NCBI GenBank assembly: GCA_905234595.1
Contig: CAJOID010000001.1
Span: 24,439-88,438, forward strand
Source of the DNA: an uncultured Lachnospiraceae bacterium
GTDB taxonomy: Bacteria; Bacillota; Clostridia; Lachnospirales; Lachnospiraceae
Length of the DNA stretch: 64,000 nucleotides
Reading direction: 5' to 3'
Part shown: positions 1 to 8,731 of the stretch, piece after piece
Layout: the number at the start of each line of letters is the position of its first letter
Numbering within the stretch: position 1 is the first letter of the stretch
Program-made: the position numbers and the translations under genes
Notes under the pieces: model-generated
Database searches by the model: none
Told to the model about the DNA's origin: nothing
Seen by the model: only the letters and a program-made list of their open reading frames with translations

Positions 1-748
1 CCGCAAAGGCGTGCTCCCCGAAGTCAAAAGCGTGATTATTTGCAATACCGACAGCATTGACTCCCATATCGCTTAAGTATCTGACCGTCGGGGGATCCGC
101 TCTGAAAGTATATGTCTTATCCGGAGTGGGCGTGCCGCCGTATGTATAGGGGAACTCATTATTGACCATGGTGATGTCGGATGCATGCATCATGTCTATC
201 AGCTCCGGAGATATGCCTGCCGATATCTCTCCGCCGTTCTCTTTTAGTTTGGCGGTCACCGCATACTCATCATCGAAGAGAATATCTCCGCCGAAGGTGA
301 GCGTGACACCCGAATCATCCCCATCGCGGGAGTCCAGTACATATATCCTGTTTGCCGTCAGATATTCCGGATCATCCAGGTCATCTCCGAACCGTCCATA
401 CACTCCGCTGTACCTTGACTTGTATGAATCATCCGCGGGAATCTCTGCAGTCTCTTCGGCTGCCTGTTCATCTGTATCGGTTCCGGCCTGTACTCCCAGT
501 ACCGCAGGATCATCCGCACTTATGGGTTCACGCCCGGTATATCCGTCTCCGGCATCGGCAGCAAATCCCGCTTCAGCCTGCACGGGTCTGTCTTTTTTCA
601 CACCCGTCACGGTCCCGTATATGAGAAAGGCCACAACTCCTGCCGCGATCACACCCATCATGGTGAAAATAAAAAGCGCGATGAGATTGGTTTTCTTTTT
701 CCCGCCATTATACACTTTCTTGTGGTTACGAGTATCTCTGGACACCAT
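1..748 (-). CDS. CapA-like (PGA_cap family) membrane protein, C-terminus beyond window
   Basis: The minus-strand frame runs open from an ATG at 748 off the left edge, so only about 249 residues are visible. After a basic N-terminus there is one transmembrane stretch at about residues 22-44, then an acidic low-complexity linker, then the start of a CapA-type metallophosphatase-like domain. That domain shows GGDILFDDEYAV, a conserved VNNEFPYTYGG segment and GIANNHAFDFGE, the family's NNHxxDxG motif. CapA proteins are linked to poly-gamma-glutamate or capsule synthesis and are membrane-anchored with the domain outside; the substrate here is unknown. There is no Shine-Dalgarno before the ATG, and a TGCTATACT extended -10 ends 6 bases upstream, so the message may be leaderless. 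The gene lies just past the rplA terminator and is probably a separate unit. Confidence 0.8.
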   Translation of the reverse strand, partial: MVSRDTRNHKKVYNGGKKKTNLIALFIFTMMGVIAAGVVAFLIYGTVTGVKKDRPVQAEAGFAADAGDGYTGREPISADDPAVLGVQAGTDTDEQAAEETAEIPADDSYKSRYSGVYGRFGDDLDDPEYLTANRIYVLDSRDGDDSGVTLTFGGDILFDDEYAVTAKLKENGGEISAGISPELIDMMHASDITMVNNEFPYTYGGTPTPDKTYTFRADPPTVRYLSDMGVNAVGIANNHAFDFGEHAFA

Positions 749-754
749 ATATAG

Positions 755-760
755 AGTATA
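755..760 (-). promoter_or_regulatory. Extended -10 of the CapA-like gene
   Basis: On the minus strand TATACT is preceded by TG one base away (TGCTATACT), with no strong -35. The predicted start of transcription falls on or next to the ATG at 748. Confidence 0.45.
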
Positions 761-781
761 GCACGTTCCGATTTCATTGAA

Positions 782-816
782 CACAAAAACAGGCCCCGGA
801 ATACTCCGAAGCCTGT
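782..816 (-). terminator. Rho-independent terminator after rplA
   Basis: ACAGGC (789-794) pairs with GCCTGT (811-816), with inner CGGA/TCCG pairing. On the minus strand the hairpin is followed by TTTTTGTG. It closes the ribosomal protein operon 25 bases after the rplA stop. Confidence 0.8.
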
Positions 817-840
817 CTGAAATCTGTGATCAGTATTGAT

Positions 841-1533
841 TTATGAATACTTGGCTGTTGAAACCTTCACGCCGGGGCCCATGGTAGTGGAGAGCGATAT
901 GCTCTTCAGATACTGACCCTTAAGTGCTGCGGGCTTAGCCTTGATGATGGCATCCATCAGTGCGGTATAGTTCTCACGAAGCTTATCCTCATCGAATGAA
1001 GCCTTGCCGATAGGGCAGTGGATGATGTTAGCCTTGTCAAGTCTGTACTCGATCTTACCTGCCTTGATATCGGCGATAGCCTTGGCTACGTCCATCGTTA
1101 CGGTACCTGCCTTAGGGTTGGGCATGAGTCCCTTGGGACCGAGCACCTTACCGAGACGGCCTACAACGCCCATCATGTCGGGAGTCGCTACTACTACGTC
1201 GAACTCGAACCATCCTTCGTTCTGGATCTTGGGGATCAGGTCCTCAGCTCCTACATAATCAGCACCTGCATTCTCTGCCTCGGTAGCTTTCTCGCCCTTG
1301 GCAAATACCAGCACGCGTACGGACTTACCTGTTCCGTTGGGCAGTACTACGGCGCCTCTTACCTGCTGCTCAGCATGACGACCGTCGCAGCCTGTACGGA
1401 TGTGTACTTCTACTGTCTCGTCAAACTTAGCTACAGTTGTCTTCTTAACCAGAGCCACTGCATCGGCGGGCTCATAGAATACAGCACGATCTACCAGCTT
1501 GGCAGCCTCGTTATACTTCTTACCATGCTTCAT
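841..1533 (-). CDS. rplA: 50S ribosomal protein L1
   Basis: At 230 residues this is the normal length for bacterial L1. The sequence holds the conserved core [15 protein letters not shown] and the [18 protein letters not shown] loop at about residues 124-141, which are L1 signatures. L1 forms the ribosome stalk at helix 76-78 of 23S rRNA and in many bacteria represses its own operon by binding the rplK-rplA leader. The ATG has an AGGAGG site. It lies 15 bases downstream of rplK and is the last gene of rpmG-secE-nusG-rplK-rplA, followed by a terminator. Confidence 0.98.
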   Translation of the reverse strand: MKHGKKYNEAAKLVDRAVFYEPADAVALVKKTTVAKFDETVEVHIRTGCDGRHAEQQVRGAVVLPNGTGKSVRVLVFAKGEKATEAENAGADYVGAEDLIPKIQNEGWFEFDVVVATPDMMGVVGRLGKVLGPKGLMPNPKAGTVTMDVAKAIADIKAGKIEYRLDKANIIHCPIGKASFDEDKLRENYTALMDAIIKAKPAALKGQYLKSISLSTTMGPGVKVSTAKYS

Positions 1534-1548
1534 ATCACTGTCCTCCTA

Positions 1549-1974
1549 TTACTCTTCCACTACGATGCCCATGCTCCTTGCGGTGCCGGCGATCATGCTC
1601 ATGGCTGACTCGATGCTTGCTGCATTTAAGTCAGGCATCTTGATCTCTGCTATCTCTCTTACCTTGTCCTTGGAGATGGTAGCGACCTTGGTCTTGTTCG
1701 GTACACCCGAACCTGACTGGATGTTGCAAGCCTTCTTAAGAAGAACTGCAGCCGGAGGGGTCTTGGTGATGAAGCTGAAGCTTCTGTCTGCGTATACGGT
1801 GATGACAACAGGGATGAGCACATCGCCCTGATCTGCTGTCTTGGCGTTGAACTGCTTGGTGAATTCAACGATGTTCACACCATGCTGGCCGAGTGCCGGA
1901 CCAACAGGGGGTGCAGGTGTTGCCTTGCCTGCAGGGATCTGCAGCTTGATGTAGCCTTCTACTTTCTTAGCCAT
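1549..1974 (-). CDS. rplK: 50S ribosomal protein L11
   Basis: The 141-residue product is full length. It begins with a [21 protein letters not shown] segment typical of L11, followed by the [12 protein letters not shown] helix and a C-terminal rRNA-binding domain. L11 forms the GTPase-associated centre with helices 43/44 of 23S rRNA and is needed for stringent-response activation by RelA. It has a clear AGGAGG site. A stem-loop leader of about 100 bases separates it from nusG. Confidence 0.98.
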   Translation of the reverse strand: MAKKVEGYIKLQIPAGKATPAPPVGPALGQHGVNIVEFTKQFNAKTADQGDVLIPVVITVYADRSFSFITKTPPAAVLLKKACNIQSGSGVPNKTKVATISKDKVREIAEIKMPDLNAASIESAMSMIAGTARSMGIVVEE

Positions 1975-1997
1975 TATCTTTACCTCCTAATGGTTGT

Positions 1998-2031
1998 GGT
2001 GACTGGCGCTCCCGACTACCGGGAGCTCCCA
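1998..2031 (-). promoter_or_regulatory. Stem-loop in the nusG-rplK gap, candidate L1 operator
   Basis: CTCCCG (2009-2014) pairs with CGGGAG (2020-2025) around a 5-base loop, and flanking CCAC/GTGG can extend the structure with an asymmetric bulge. In several bacteria L1 binds such an mRNA structure before rplK to repress the L11-L1 operon. Assigning that role here is inference from position and the loop shape. Confidence 0.4.
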
Positions 2032-2074
2032 CTTATATCTACTCGCCTGATCTCTCAGACGGACAGATCTGTTA

Positions 2075-2704
2075 TCAGACCATGCGTCGCATCTCTGCGA
2101 AACTGATCTCGACGGGAGTCTCGCGGCCGAACAGTTCGACATTGAGTGTAGCGGTCTGCTTGGACATATCCATCTTCTGTACTACGCCGACCGTATCCTT
2201 CCATACACCGGCTACGACAGCGACGGTATCGCCCTCTCCGAAATCAACGGATACGATATCGGTCCTGATGCCGAGAGGCTTCATCTCTGCCTCGGTGAGC
2301 GGCACGGGTTTGGATCCGGGACCTACGAATCCGGTCACGCCCCTGGTGTTGCGTACTACGTACCAGGTGTCATCGTTCATGATCATATTGATAAGTACGT
2401 ATCCGGGGAACATCTTACGCTGAACGGTCTTGCGTACACCGTTCCTGATCTCGGACACATCTTCCATGGGAACTCTCACCTCGAGGATCTCATTCTCCAG
2501 ATGACGGTTCTCAATGGTCTTCTCTATATTGGCTTTAACCTTGTTCTCATATCCGGAATAAGTATGTACGACATACCAGTCGGCATCCTTCTCGCGCTGT
2601 GCTCTGGCAGCAGCTTCGGGATCAAGCTCAGGCTCATCCTCGGTTACGGGTGCTGTTTCGGTATCCGTTACTTCCGTAAGTATATCCTTAGCTTCTTCAG
2701 ACAT
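2075..2704 (-). CDS. nusG: Transcription termination/antitermination protein NusG
   Basis: The 209-residue product has an acidic N-terminal extension of about 40 residues, common in Clostridia. Then come the NGN domain (WYVVHTYSGYENKVKANIE, MFPGYVLINM, NTRGVTGFVG) and a C-terminal KOW domain (GDTVAVVAGVWKDTVGVVQ). NusG binds RNA polymerase and modulates pausing, Rho termination and coupling to the ribosome. It sits in the conserved secE-nusG-rplK order, 32 bases after secE. Confidence 0.97.
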   Translation of the reverse strand: MSEEAKDILTEVTDTETAPVTEDEPELDPEAAARAQREKDADWYVVHTYSGYENKVKANIEKTIENRHLENEILEVRVPMEDVSEIRNGVRKTVQRKMFPGYVLINMIMNDDTWYVVRNTRGVTGFVGPGSKPVPLTEAEMKPLGIRTDIVSVDFGEGDTVAVVAGVWKDTVGVVQKMDMSKQTATLNVELFGRETPVEISFAEMRRMV

Positions 2705-2736
2705 GCTCTCCTCCTGAATGAATGCACACTAATCTA

Positions 2737-2940
2737 TCAGCCTATTGAGCTGATGAAGTTGAAACCATACTGGAACGCCATATCAAGCACGGCAATGAGA
2801 GCTCCGACTATCACGGATATCACGATAACAGCCGCAGTCTGCTTACCCAGAGATGACGGATCAGGCCAGCTTATCTTTTTGAATTCCGCTTTTACACCGT
2901 CAAAGAATTTAACCTTGTTTTCGGTACTGTTCTCAGACAT
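2737..2940 (-). CDS. secE: Protein translocase subunit SecE
   Basis: A 67-residue protein with an amphipathic segment (FFDGVKAEFKKISWPD) followed by one transmembrane helix (VIVISVIVGALIAVLDMAF). This is the one-helix form of SecE usual in Gram-positive bacteria. It clamps SecY in the translocon. The rpmG-secE-nusG order is widely conserved. Confidence 0.95.
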   Translation of the reverse strand: MSENSTENKVKFFDGVKAEFKKISWPDPSSLGKQTAAVIVISVIVGALIAVLDMAFQYGFNFISSIG

Positions 2941-2967
2941 AGTTTCTCCTTTCTCCGCAGTGGATTA

Positions 2968-3117
2968 TCACTTGGTCTCTTTGTGCAGAGTATGTCTCTG
3001 GCAGAATCTGCAATACTTCTTGGTCTCCATACGGTCAGGATGGTTCTTCTTCTCCTTGGTCGTATTATAGTTGCGGTTCTTGCATTCGGTACATGCCAGT
3101 GTTATCTTTGTACGCAT
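2968..3117 (-). CDS. rpmG: 50S ribosomal protein L33
   Basis: Translation from the ATG at 3117 gives 49 residues, [12 protein letters not shown] onward, with two CxxC pairs (CTEC and CRFC). It is therefore the zinc-binding form of L33. A longer frame begins at 3150, but the AGGAGG site directly before 3117 and the family length decide the start. It is the first gene of the secE-nusG-rplKA operon. Confidence 0.95.
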   Translation of the reverse strand: MRTKITLACTECKNRNYNTTKEKKNHPDRMETKKYCRFCQRHTLHKETK

Positions 3118-3150
3118 TTTATATTCCTCCGATCCTATACAAAAAAGCAC

Positions 3151-3173
3151 AAAAAAAAGAGCTAAACTCTTTT
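3151..3173 (-). terminator. AT-rich hairpin with T8, at the 5' end of the rpmG transcript
   Basis: AAAAGAG (3155-3161) and CTCTTTT (3167-3173) form a 7-bp stem, followed on the minus strand by eight Ts. It probably ends transcription of the upstream cap-like gene. It also lies in the first about 25 nucleotides of the rpmG message. Confidence 0.55.
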
Positions 3174-3183
3174 GCGCTCAACA

Positions 3184-3212
3184 AATATAACATATCTGAA
3201 AATATGTGTCAA
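3184..3212 (-). promoter_or_regulatory. Sigma-A promoter of the rpmG operon
   Basis: TTGACA at 3207-3212 and TATATT at 3184-3189 are separated by exactly 17 bases. The -35 overlaps the stop codon (3209-3211) of the upstream cap-like gene. Transcription should begin near 3177, just before a hairpin with a T-run. Confidence 0.8.
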
Positions 3213-4519
3213 CAATAACTGTTAAAGAGCATGCCGGAATATGCACTCATCGTATACGGTGATGCAAACGTCTTACCGGGATTCTTATATGCAACTATAG
3301 TTTTATCCGCATAGTAAAGAGGATTAAGAGCTATATCGTTGGACTTGTGAAGCAGCGACTGAGCAAATCCCCTGAGAGAGGATGCGGTCTTGGCCGCGGA
3401 TCCGTCCCTTACGGAATGTTTGAATGTCTCTTCATCAAGTTCAAGACTTCCGTCCATATTCAGGTTCACGCCGACCTCCGTCAGTCCCTCTGCGTAAGCG
3501 CGGCTGATCGACGACATCTCATTCACCAGTCTGTTGGAGATGGGATGCGTATCGGAGTACTCCGTGGCGGCCCTGATAAACGAATTGTACCCGCCTATCA
3601 GAGTGTTGATGTTCTCAGTCATGGATTCCACGTCAGTCATCAGGCCCACATGAGTCTGCTGGCCTTCGGGACTCACACCCTTCAGAGTGATCTCATACAT
3701 GTGACCTACGGTGAAGGTGTTGCCGGATGCGGTCCTGTCCTCGCCGTTGATCGAGAACTCGGCATCCGATCCCATCCTGGAAGTATAATCTATACCGAAA
3801 TAATCCACTGCTCCGGAAGCTTTGGTGGAGTTTTCATCGCTTATGGTGAATATCTGTCCGGAGCCGTTCCTGGTACCCGTGGTAGCCGATTCCAGTCTCA
3901 GATACGATCTCTCACCCGCATCATCATCTATTACCTCAGCGGTGAGGCCTACATTTGAGTTATTGATGAGTCTGCCCAGTCTCTCCTGAACCTCGCGGTT
4001 GGTATCTGTTTCCTTGATATTGAACTGGAACTCATATCTGAATTCATTGATATTTACATCAAATGAATATGTATCCGAAGGCAGGTCCACAGGCTCATCG
4101 TTCGGAAGGAAACGTCCGAGGTTGATCTGCGGTGATGCCAGATGTTTGACTTCTATATCGAACTCGGGAGCTGCACCGTCTTCATCAAGCTCACCGATGA
4201 ATTCGGCTTCAACCAGGCTCTCATCACTGGTAGCGGCTGCCTTTTTGCTCAGGATATCATCCTCATCCATACCGCCTACGGAAGCGATGGTATTCTTGAG
4301 TGCACGCGCACTTTCTTTAAGACCTACGACATACTTACGGCCTTCGTCTGTATTATCCAGGATATAGAGGGGTGAGTCTTTGTTGATCTTGACTATGGAG
4401 TTATAGACTCCGCGCAGCTCAGACTTCTTGTGCGTATCGTATGGCGAATTGGACTTATCCGCATACGTCGACAGATAGAAATTATGAACGTTGTTGAGTA
4501 TAGCGATATTATTAGCCAT
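3209..4519 (-). CDS. FliD-like flagellar filament-cap-family protein (divergent)
   Basis: The ATG at 4519 follows AAAGGAGG by 10 bases and gives 436 residues; an upstream in-frame start at 4600 lacks such a site. The N-terminal region (NNIAILNNVHNFYLSTY) is helical and hydrophobic. The middle carries beta-rich segments like hook-associated repeats (YSFDVNINEFRYEFQFNI, YLRLESATTGTRNGSG). The C-terminal half has FliD-like phrases: TDVESMTENINTLIGGYNSFIRAATEY and a LVNEMSSISRAYAEGLTEVGV-like stretch. It is clearly shorter than the canonical FliD at 49067. A GCCGATCT box at 4602-4609 resembles a sigma-28 -10. It could cap a second filament type or be a filament-associated adhesin; the assignment is from pattern only. 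Confidence 0.55.
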   Translation of the reverse strand: MANNIAILNNVHNFYLSTYADKSNSPYDTHKKSELRGVYNSIVKINKDSPLYILDNTDEGRKYVVGLKESARALKNTIASVGGMDEDDILSKKAAATSDESLVEAEFIGELDEDGAAPEFDIEVKHLASPQINLGRFLPNDEPVDLPSDTYSFDVNINEFRYEFQFNIKETDTNREVQERLGRLINNSNVGLTAEVIDDDAGERSYLRLESATTGTRNGSGQIFTISDENSTKASGAVDYFGIDYTSRMGSDAEFSINGEDRTASGNTFTVGHMYEITLKGVSPEGQQTHVGLMTDVESMTENINTLIGGYNSFIRAATEYSDTHPISNRLVNEMSSISRAYAEGLTEVGVNLNMDGSLELDEETFKHSVRDGSAAKTASSLRGFAQSLLHKSNDIALNPLYYADKTIVAYKNPGKTFASPYTMSAYSGMLFNSYC

Positions 4520-4601
4520 AACGTCTGCCCCTCCTTTCTTCCATGAATGTGCGGCAGCTTGAGAACCTCTCTGTAATCCCGTATCCATCGGGATCTTCAT
4601 C

Positions 4602-4609
4602 AGATCGGC
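4602..4609 (-). promoter_or_regulatory. Possible sigma-28 -10 box
   Basis: GCCGATCT on the minus strand, 83 bases before the cap-like gene, is close to the flagellar -10 GCCGATAA. No convincing TTAA/TAAA -35 lies 15-16 bases upstream, so the call is weak. Confidence 0.25.
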
Positions 4610-4714
4610 TATACCTAAATACTAAAAATGGAGACACTTATAGTGATAGTTATCCATTTAGTTAGATTAAACGTAACACATCGGGAAATTAAATGCAATA
4701 CCTTTTTGAAAAAA

Positions 4715-6364
4715 TCAAGAAATTTTCAAATATACTATGCTTTTAGGAGGGATTTCAAGCACTCTGCCCGAAGCGGCGGCAGACCCGGCAGTACCGGCAT
4801 CCGCGGTGCCGGCTTCAGACAGTGCACATAATACGGCCACAGGTTGCATTCCGTTCACCGCACTGTCAGATGCGGAGATATCCACCGTGGCAGGCTCATC
4901 CCCGGTATTATAGACGATCGCCATGACCTCATCGCCCCACGTCTTCGTGATCACTGCGACATGTCCGTCAGTCAGTTCATCCACTATATCTATATGGCCT
5001 CTCGCGATCTCCGGATAAGCATTCCTGATTGCAAGTGCTTCCTTATAATAAGACAGGATCGATGCGGGATCCTTTTCCTGCTCGGATACGGGTGCAAAAC
5101 TCTGCTCAATATCCTTATCGGCATTCTCCGGATCGCGGCACACTCCGGAGCCTGCAGGCGTACCATCGCCATCTGTATATACCGTCCCGTCCCAGTTCAT
5201 ATGCAGACGTTTGTTCTCATCCGCCTTGCCTTTGGACTTCATCCCTATCTCTTCACCATAGTATATGAAGGGCGAACCGTTCATGGACAGAAGCAGTCCG
5301 GCTGTCATCTTCATATCCTCGGGGTCGCTCTTAAGCGCATTCGCCACGCGGCCCATATCATGATTTGTGATAAAAGGAGCATCTATATAGTCCGGATTGG
5401 CAGCTCCGTAGGTCTCCTGATAATCCACACACGCTTCCGCAAACTTCTGTGCGGTGAGTTTTCCACGGCCTGCCCTGACCAGCTTACCCTCGGCATCGGC
5501 AGCATCGAAATTAAAGAAGCTCGGAGTCCCGCTCGCATAGTAGTCCGCTATGGTCTTTTCCGACGCCCATACTTCCGAGACCATATAGAAGTCCGGATTC
5601 AGGCTTTTACAATACTCATAGTAGTCATGGAGGAATTCTATATTATATGAAGAAACTTCATCATCATAATGCATCACGGCATCCATCCTGAAGCCGTCAC
5701 AGCCTAAGTCCGTCCAGAATGCGGCTACCTTTCGCAGCTCTTCCTTCAGAGCCGGGTTATACAAATTCAGGTCAGGCTGAGTGTAGTAGAACACTGCCTC
5801 ATAATACCAGTCGGATCCGGGGGCCTCGCAATACGAACCGTTTATCTGTTCCCTCGAAAAATGATAATAATCAACCTCCGGGCATTCATTCAGGTCAGGT
5901 TCCGCACCGTCCGGCAGGGTACGCAGATACTCACATGCCTCCTTAAACCATGGATGCTCGTTCGAGGAATGATTGATCACGAGGTCGATGATCAGGCGTA
6001 TGCCGCGTTTATGGCAGGCATCCGCGAGGGACTTAAAGTCATCGTTGGTTCCGAATGCAGGATCGGTCATATAGTAATCGGTCGTGTCATACTTGTGATA
6101 CGAGGGAGATGCCATGATAGGAGTGAGCCATATACCGTTACATCCGAGATCCGAGATATAATCAAGTTTCGACTCTATCCCGCGCAGATCACCGGTCCCG
6201 TCCCCATCGCTGTCGCAGTACGAACCCACGAATATCTCATAGTAGTTGCGGTAATCATCATCGATGACATTGGCTTTAGGCGCATTATTCGAATAGCCAC
6301 ATGCCGTAAGCAGGCATGTGGTTATTATAAGACATATTAATCTCGATAATCCGGTTCTCTTCAT
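4715..6364 (-). CDS. GH13 alpha-amylase-family lipoprotein
   Basis: The 549-residue protein starts with a lipoprotein signal (LLTAC, Cys22), so it should be anchored on the outer face of the membrane. The GH13 barrel motifs are present: DLVINH at about 127-132, GFRMDA with nucleophile Asp228, EVWA with acid/base Glu264, and ITNHD with Asp336. It should cleave alpha-glucans or maltodextrins outside the cell, feeding the adjacent MalEFG permease. It lies 17 bases after malG and is the last gene of the operon. Oligo-1,6-glucosidase or neopullulanase activity cannot be excluded. Confidence 0.9.
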   Translation of the reverse strand: MKRTGLSRLICLIITTCLLTACGYSNNAPKANVIDDDYRNYYEIFVGSYCDSDGDGTGDLRGIESKLDYISDLGCNGIWLTPIMASPSYHKYDTTDYYMTDPAFGTNDDFKSLADACHKRGIRLIIDLVINHSSNEHPWFKEACEYLRTLPDGAEPDLNECPEVDYYHFSREQINGSYCEAPGSDWYYEAVFYYTQPDLNLYNPALKEELRKVAAFWTDLGCDGFRMDAVMHYDDEVSSYNIEFLHDYYEYCKSLNPDFYMVSEVWASEKTIADYYASGTPSFFNFDAADAEGKLVRAGRGKLTAQKFAEACVDYQETYGAANPDYIDAPFITNHDMGRVANALKSDPEDMKMTAGLLLSMNGSPFIYYGEEIGMKSKGKADENKRLHMNWDGTVYTDGDGTPAGSGVCRDPENADKDIEQSFAPVSEQEKDPASILSYYKEALAIRNAYPEIARGHIDIVDELTDGHVAVITKTWGDEVMAIVYNTGDEPATVDISASDSAVNGMQPVAVLCALSEAGTADAGTAGSAAASGRVLEIPPKSIVYLKIS

Positions 6365-6381
6365 TTATACATACAATGGGA

Positions 6382-7239
6382 TTAACCCTTTACGGCGCCG
6401 CCGGTAACTCCTTCGACATAGTACTTCTGCAGGCACATGAAGAGAATGGTCACAGGTATCGCTACCAGAATTCCGCCGGCGCAGAACCTCGTGAAGTATC
6501 CCTGATAGTCATTGGTCCACACCCATCTGGTCATGGCCACTGCCACGTTGAAGCTGGAGTCATGTCCGAATGCAACGTAGGAAGCAAATACGTAATCGCA
6601 CCAGGGCGCCATGAATGCAACCAGAGCGGTGTAGATTATTATAGGCTTGCTCATCGGTATGATCATGGTGAGGAAGACTCTCGCACGTGATGCACCGTCT
6701 ATCATGGCAGCTTCATCGAGCGCTTTGGGTATCGTATCGAAGTAACCCTTGCACACATAGTATCCCATACCCGAGCTGGCTACCGATACCAGGATCAGTC
6801 CGGGCACGGCGCCGGCCTGAGTCAGGCCGAACTGCTTGAGCAGGAAGTACAGGCAGATCATCGTAAGGAATCCGGGGAACATGCCCAGGATCAGCCAGAA
6901 TCTCATCAGGAATGTACGGCCCGCAAACCTCATCCTGGAGAGCGCATAGCTTACACACAATATGATAATGGTCTGCAGCATCGATACGAATACCGCTATG
7001 ATGATCGTATTCTTATACCATACAAGGAAGTTCGTCTCACCCGACAGGATGAATCTGTAGTTATCCAGAGAGAACGTCTTGGGTACAAGATAATCGACCA
7101 TTCCGCCGTACTCAACCGCCGGATCGTATGATCTGAAGCTCTGAAGCACCAGTCCGAAGAAAGGGAAGAGCCACACAATGCTTATGATGATCAGTACAAG
7201 ATATGAGATCGCATTTCCTATCATTCGTTTTGTTTTCAT
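6382..7239 (-). CDS. malG: Maltose/maltodextrin ABC transporter permease MalG-like
   Basis: A 285-residue integral membrane protein with six predicted helices. It has the cytoplasmic EAA loop (DEAAMIDGASRARVFLTMIIPMSKP, starting near residue 174) that contacts the ATPase. Its ATG overlaps the malF TAA by one base, suggesting translational coupling. No MalK-type ATPase gene lies nearby; Firmicutes often share one MsmK-like ATPase among sugar transporters. Confidence 0.93.
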   Translation of the reverse strand: MKTKRMIGNAISYLVLIIISIVWLFPFFGLVLQSFRSYDPAVEYGGMVDYLVPKTFSLDNYRFILSGETNFLVWYKNTIIIAVFVSMLQTIIILCVSYALSRMRFAGRTFLMRFWLILGMFPGFLTMICLYFLLKQFGLTQAGAVPGLILVSVASSGMGYYVCKGYFDTIPKALDEAAMIDGASRARVFLTMIIPMSKPIIIYTALVAFMAPWCDYVFASYVAFGHDSSFNVAVAMTRWVWTNDYQGYFTRFCAGGILVAIPVTILFMCLQKYYVEGVTGGAVKG

Positions 7240-8618
7240 TATTGGAAGCCCTCCTCATCTTTGACTGACGGAAGCATGTTATATACGACAAGCGAAGTCA
7301 CAGCCGTCACTATGAATACCATGATACCGATGACGGCAGCCATGCGGTAGTTGGTATTGTTGACAGTCATCTTATACAGCCATGTGATCAGCAGGTCTGT
7401 GGAACCGGCATTCTCCACGAGCGACATGGACTGGGGTTTACCCTGCGTCAGCAGATATATGACGTTGAAGTTATTTAAGTTACCCGTAAACTGGGTCAGC
7501 AGGAACGGGCCGGTAACAAAGAGCATATACGGAAGCGTGATGGACTTGAACATCTGCCATCCGTTCGCTCCGTCTATACGGGCGCTTTCATACAGGTCCT
7601 CTGGTATGTTCATCAAAAGACCGGTCGCTATAAGCATCAGATACGGGATGCCGATCCAGATGTTCACAACTATGATGGTAACCCTGGCGAGCATCGGATT
7701 CGTCCAGAAAGGTATGGGTGAGTTGATCCACCCCCATTTGAGCAGATATCCGTTGATAAGTCCGTCATTTGCAAACATCTTCATGACATACAGAAGAGAT
7801 ACAAACTGAGGCACCGCTATGGTAATGACCAGGATGGTCCTCCAGAGTTTCTTGAACTTTATCCCCTTTTTATTGATAAGGATCGCCACTGCCATACCGA
7901 GGAAATAGTCTATAAATGTGGCGAACAGCGCCCATACGAGAGTCCAGGCAAGCACCTTGAAGAATGTCACACCGAATCCGGAAGATCCGAAAGAGACCAG
8001 ATTCTTGAAGTTCTCGAAGCCTACCCAGGTAAACAGGTTGGTCGGTGCCTGATGGTTCTTGTCATAATTGGTGAACGCCACACAGACCATGAAGGCGATG
8101 GGAAGAACAGTAAATACGAATACACCGAGAACGGGAAGCGCAAGCAGTGTCTTGTCAAAATTGGAATCAAGAAGTGATGCAACGACCTTTTTGTTGGACG
8201 GAAGTTTCTTGCCTGCCCGGATCAGTTCTTCTTCCCTGCGGTTCTCGAGTATGTTCATATACCAGACAACCACGAAGAAAAAAATAATAAACAGGGTCAG
8301 CAAGCCGAACAGAAGGATCAGGAAACTGTTGTCACCGTACACTGTCTTACGGCTGATCTTCTGTGTCTCAACGGTACCCAGAGTGGTTATCTTAGCCACA
8401 TACTTATGTCCGAATGTTACCAGATACCATATAAAACCTGCTTCCATGAGCAGATAAGCTATGCCTTTGACGATCTGCCCGCGAAGCAGCTGTCCGAAAC
8501 CAAGGATAAGATAAGAAACCCTGGTCTTCCAGTCTCCTGTCACGAACGTGCTTCCTACGGTCGCAAACACATTCGTCACGGGAAACCCTGCCGTTTTCCT
8601 GTCTTTGCCTTTACCCAT
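7239..8618 (-). CDS. malF: Maltose/maltodextrin ABC transporter permease MalF-like
   Basis: The ATG at 8618 follows AAGGAGG at good spacing and gives 459 residues; a frame starting at 8690 has no such site and would cross the upstream hairpin. An extra N-terminal hydrophobic pair precedes the usual permease core. The core includes the EAA-type loop ESARIDGANGWQMFKSITLP. With MalG it forms the membrane channel for sugars delivered by the MalE lipoprotein. Confidence 0.92.
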   Translation of the reverse strand: MGKGKDRKTAGFPVTNVFATVGSTFVTGDWKTRVSYLILGFGQLLRGQIVKGIAYLLMEAGFIWYLVTFGHKYVAKITTLGTVETQKISRKTVYGDNSFLILLFGLLTLFIIFFFVVVWYMNILENRREEELIRAGKKLPSNKKVVASLLDSNFDKTLLALPVLGVFVFTVLPIAFMVCVAFTNYDKNHQAPTNLFTWVGFENFKNLVSFGSSGFGVTFFKVLAWTLVWALFATFIDYFLGMAVAILINKKGIKFKKLWRTILVITIAVPQFVSLLYVMKMFANDGLINGYLLKWGWINSPIPFWTNPMLARVTIIVVNIWIGIPYLMLIATGLLMNIPEDLYESARIDGANGWQMFKSITLPYMLFVTGPFLLTQFTGNLNNFNVIYLLTQGKPQSMSLVENAGSTDLLITWLYKMTVNNTNYRMAAVIGIMVFIVTAVTSLVVYNMLPSVKDEEGFQ

Positions 8619-8646
8619 AAGTAACCTCCTTAACCCCTTGACCAAA

Positions 8647-8677
8647 ATGAGGTCCGGTAATCGTATACCGGACCTCA
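8647..8677 (-). terminator. Perfect 13-bp stem-loop between malE and malF
   Basis: ATGAGGTCCGGTA (8647-8659) pairs perfectly with TACCGGACCTCAT (8666-8678) around a 6-base loop, and TTTT follows on the minus strand. It is probably a partial terminator or mRNA-stabilising hairpin. It would make the binding protein more abundant than the permeases, as known for other binding-protein operons. Confidence 0.7.
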
Positions 8678-8731
8678 TCCAATCTTTCAATCCGTAATCA
8701 TATTCTAATACGGATGTAATTCAGAATCAAT

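Noticed and set aside
162..761. Plus-strand 199-residue frame rich in Ser/Pro
   Set aside because: It lies opposite the CapA-like gene, whose conserved motifs read on the minus strand.
4706..4729. TTGAAAA/TTTTCAA stem at the end of the amylase gene
   Set aside because: Purely AT stem with no T-run after it on the minus strand; not a convincing terminator.
4844..5650. 268-residue plus-strand frame over the amylase gene
   Set aside because: Antisense shadow of GH13; no domain, no start signal, and the opposite strand has all catalytic motifs.
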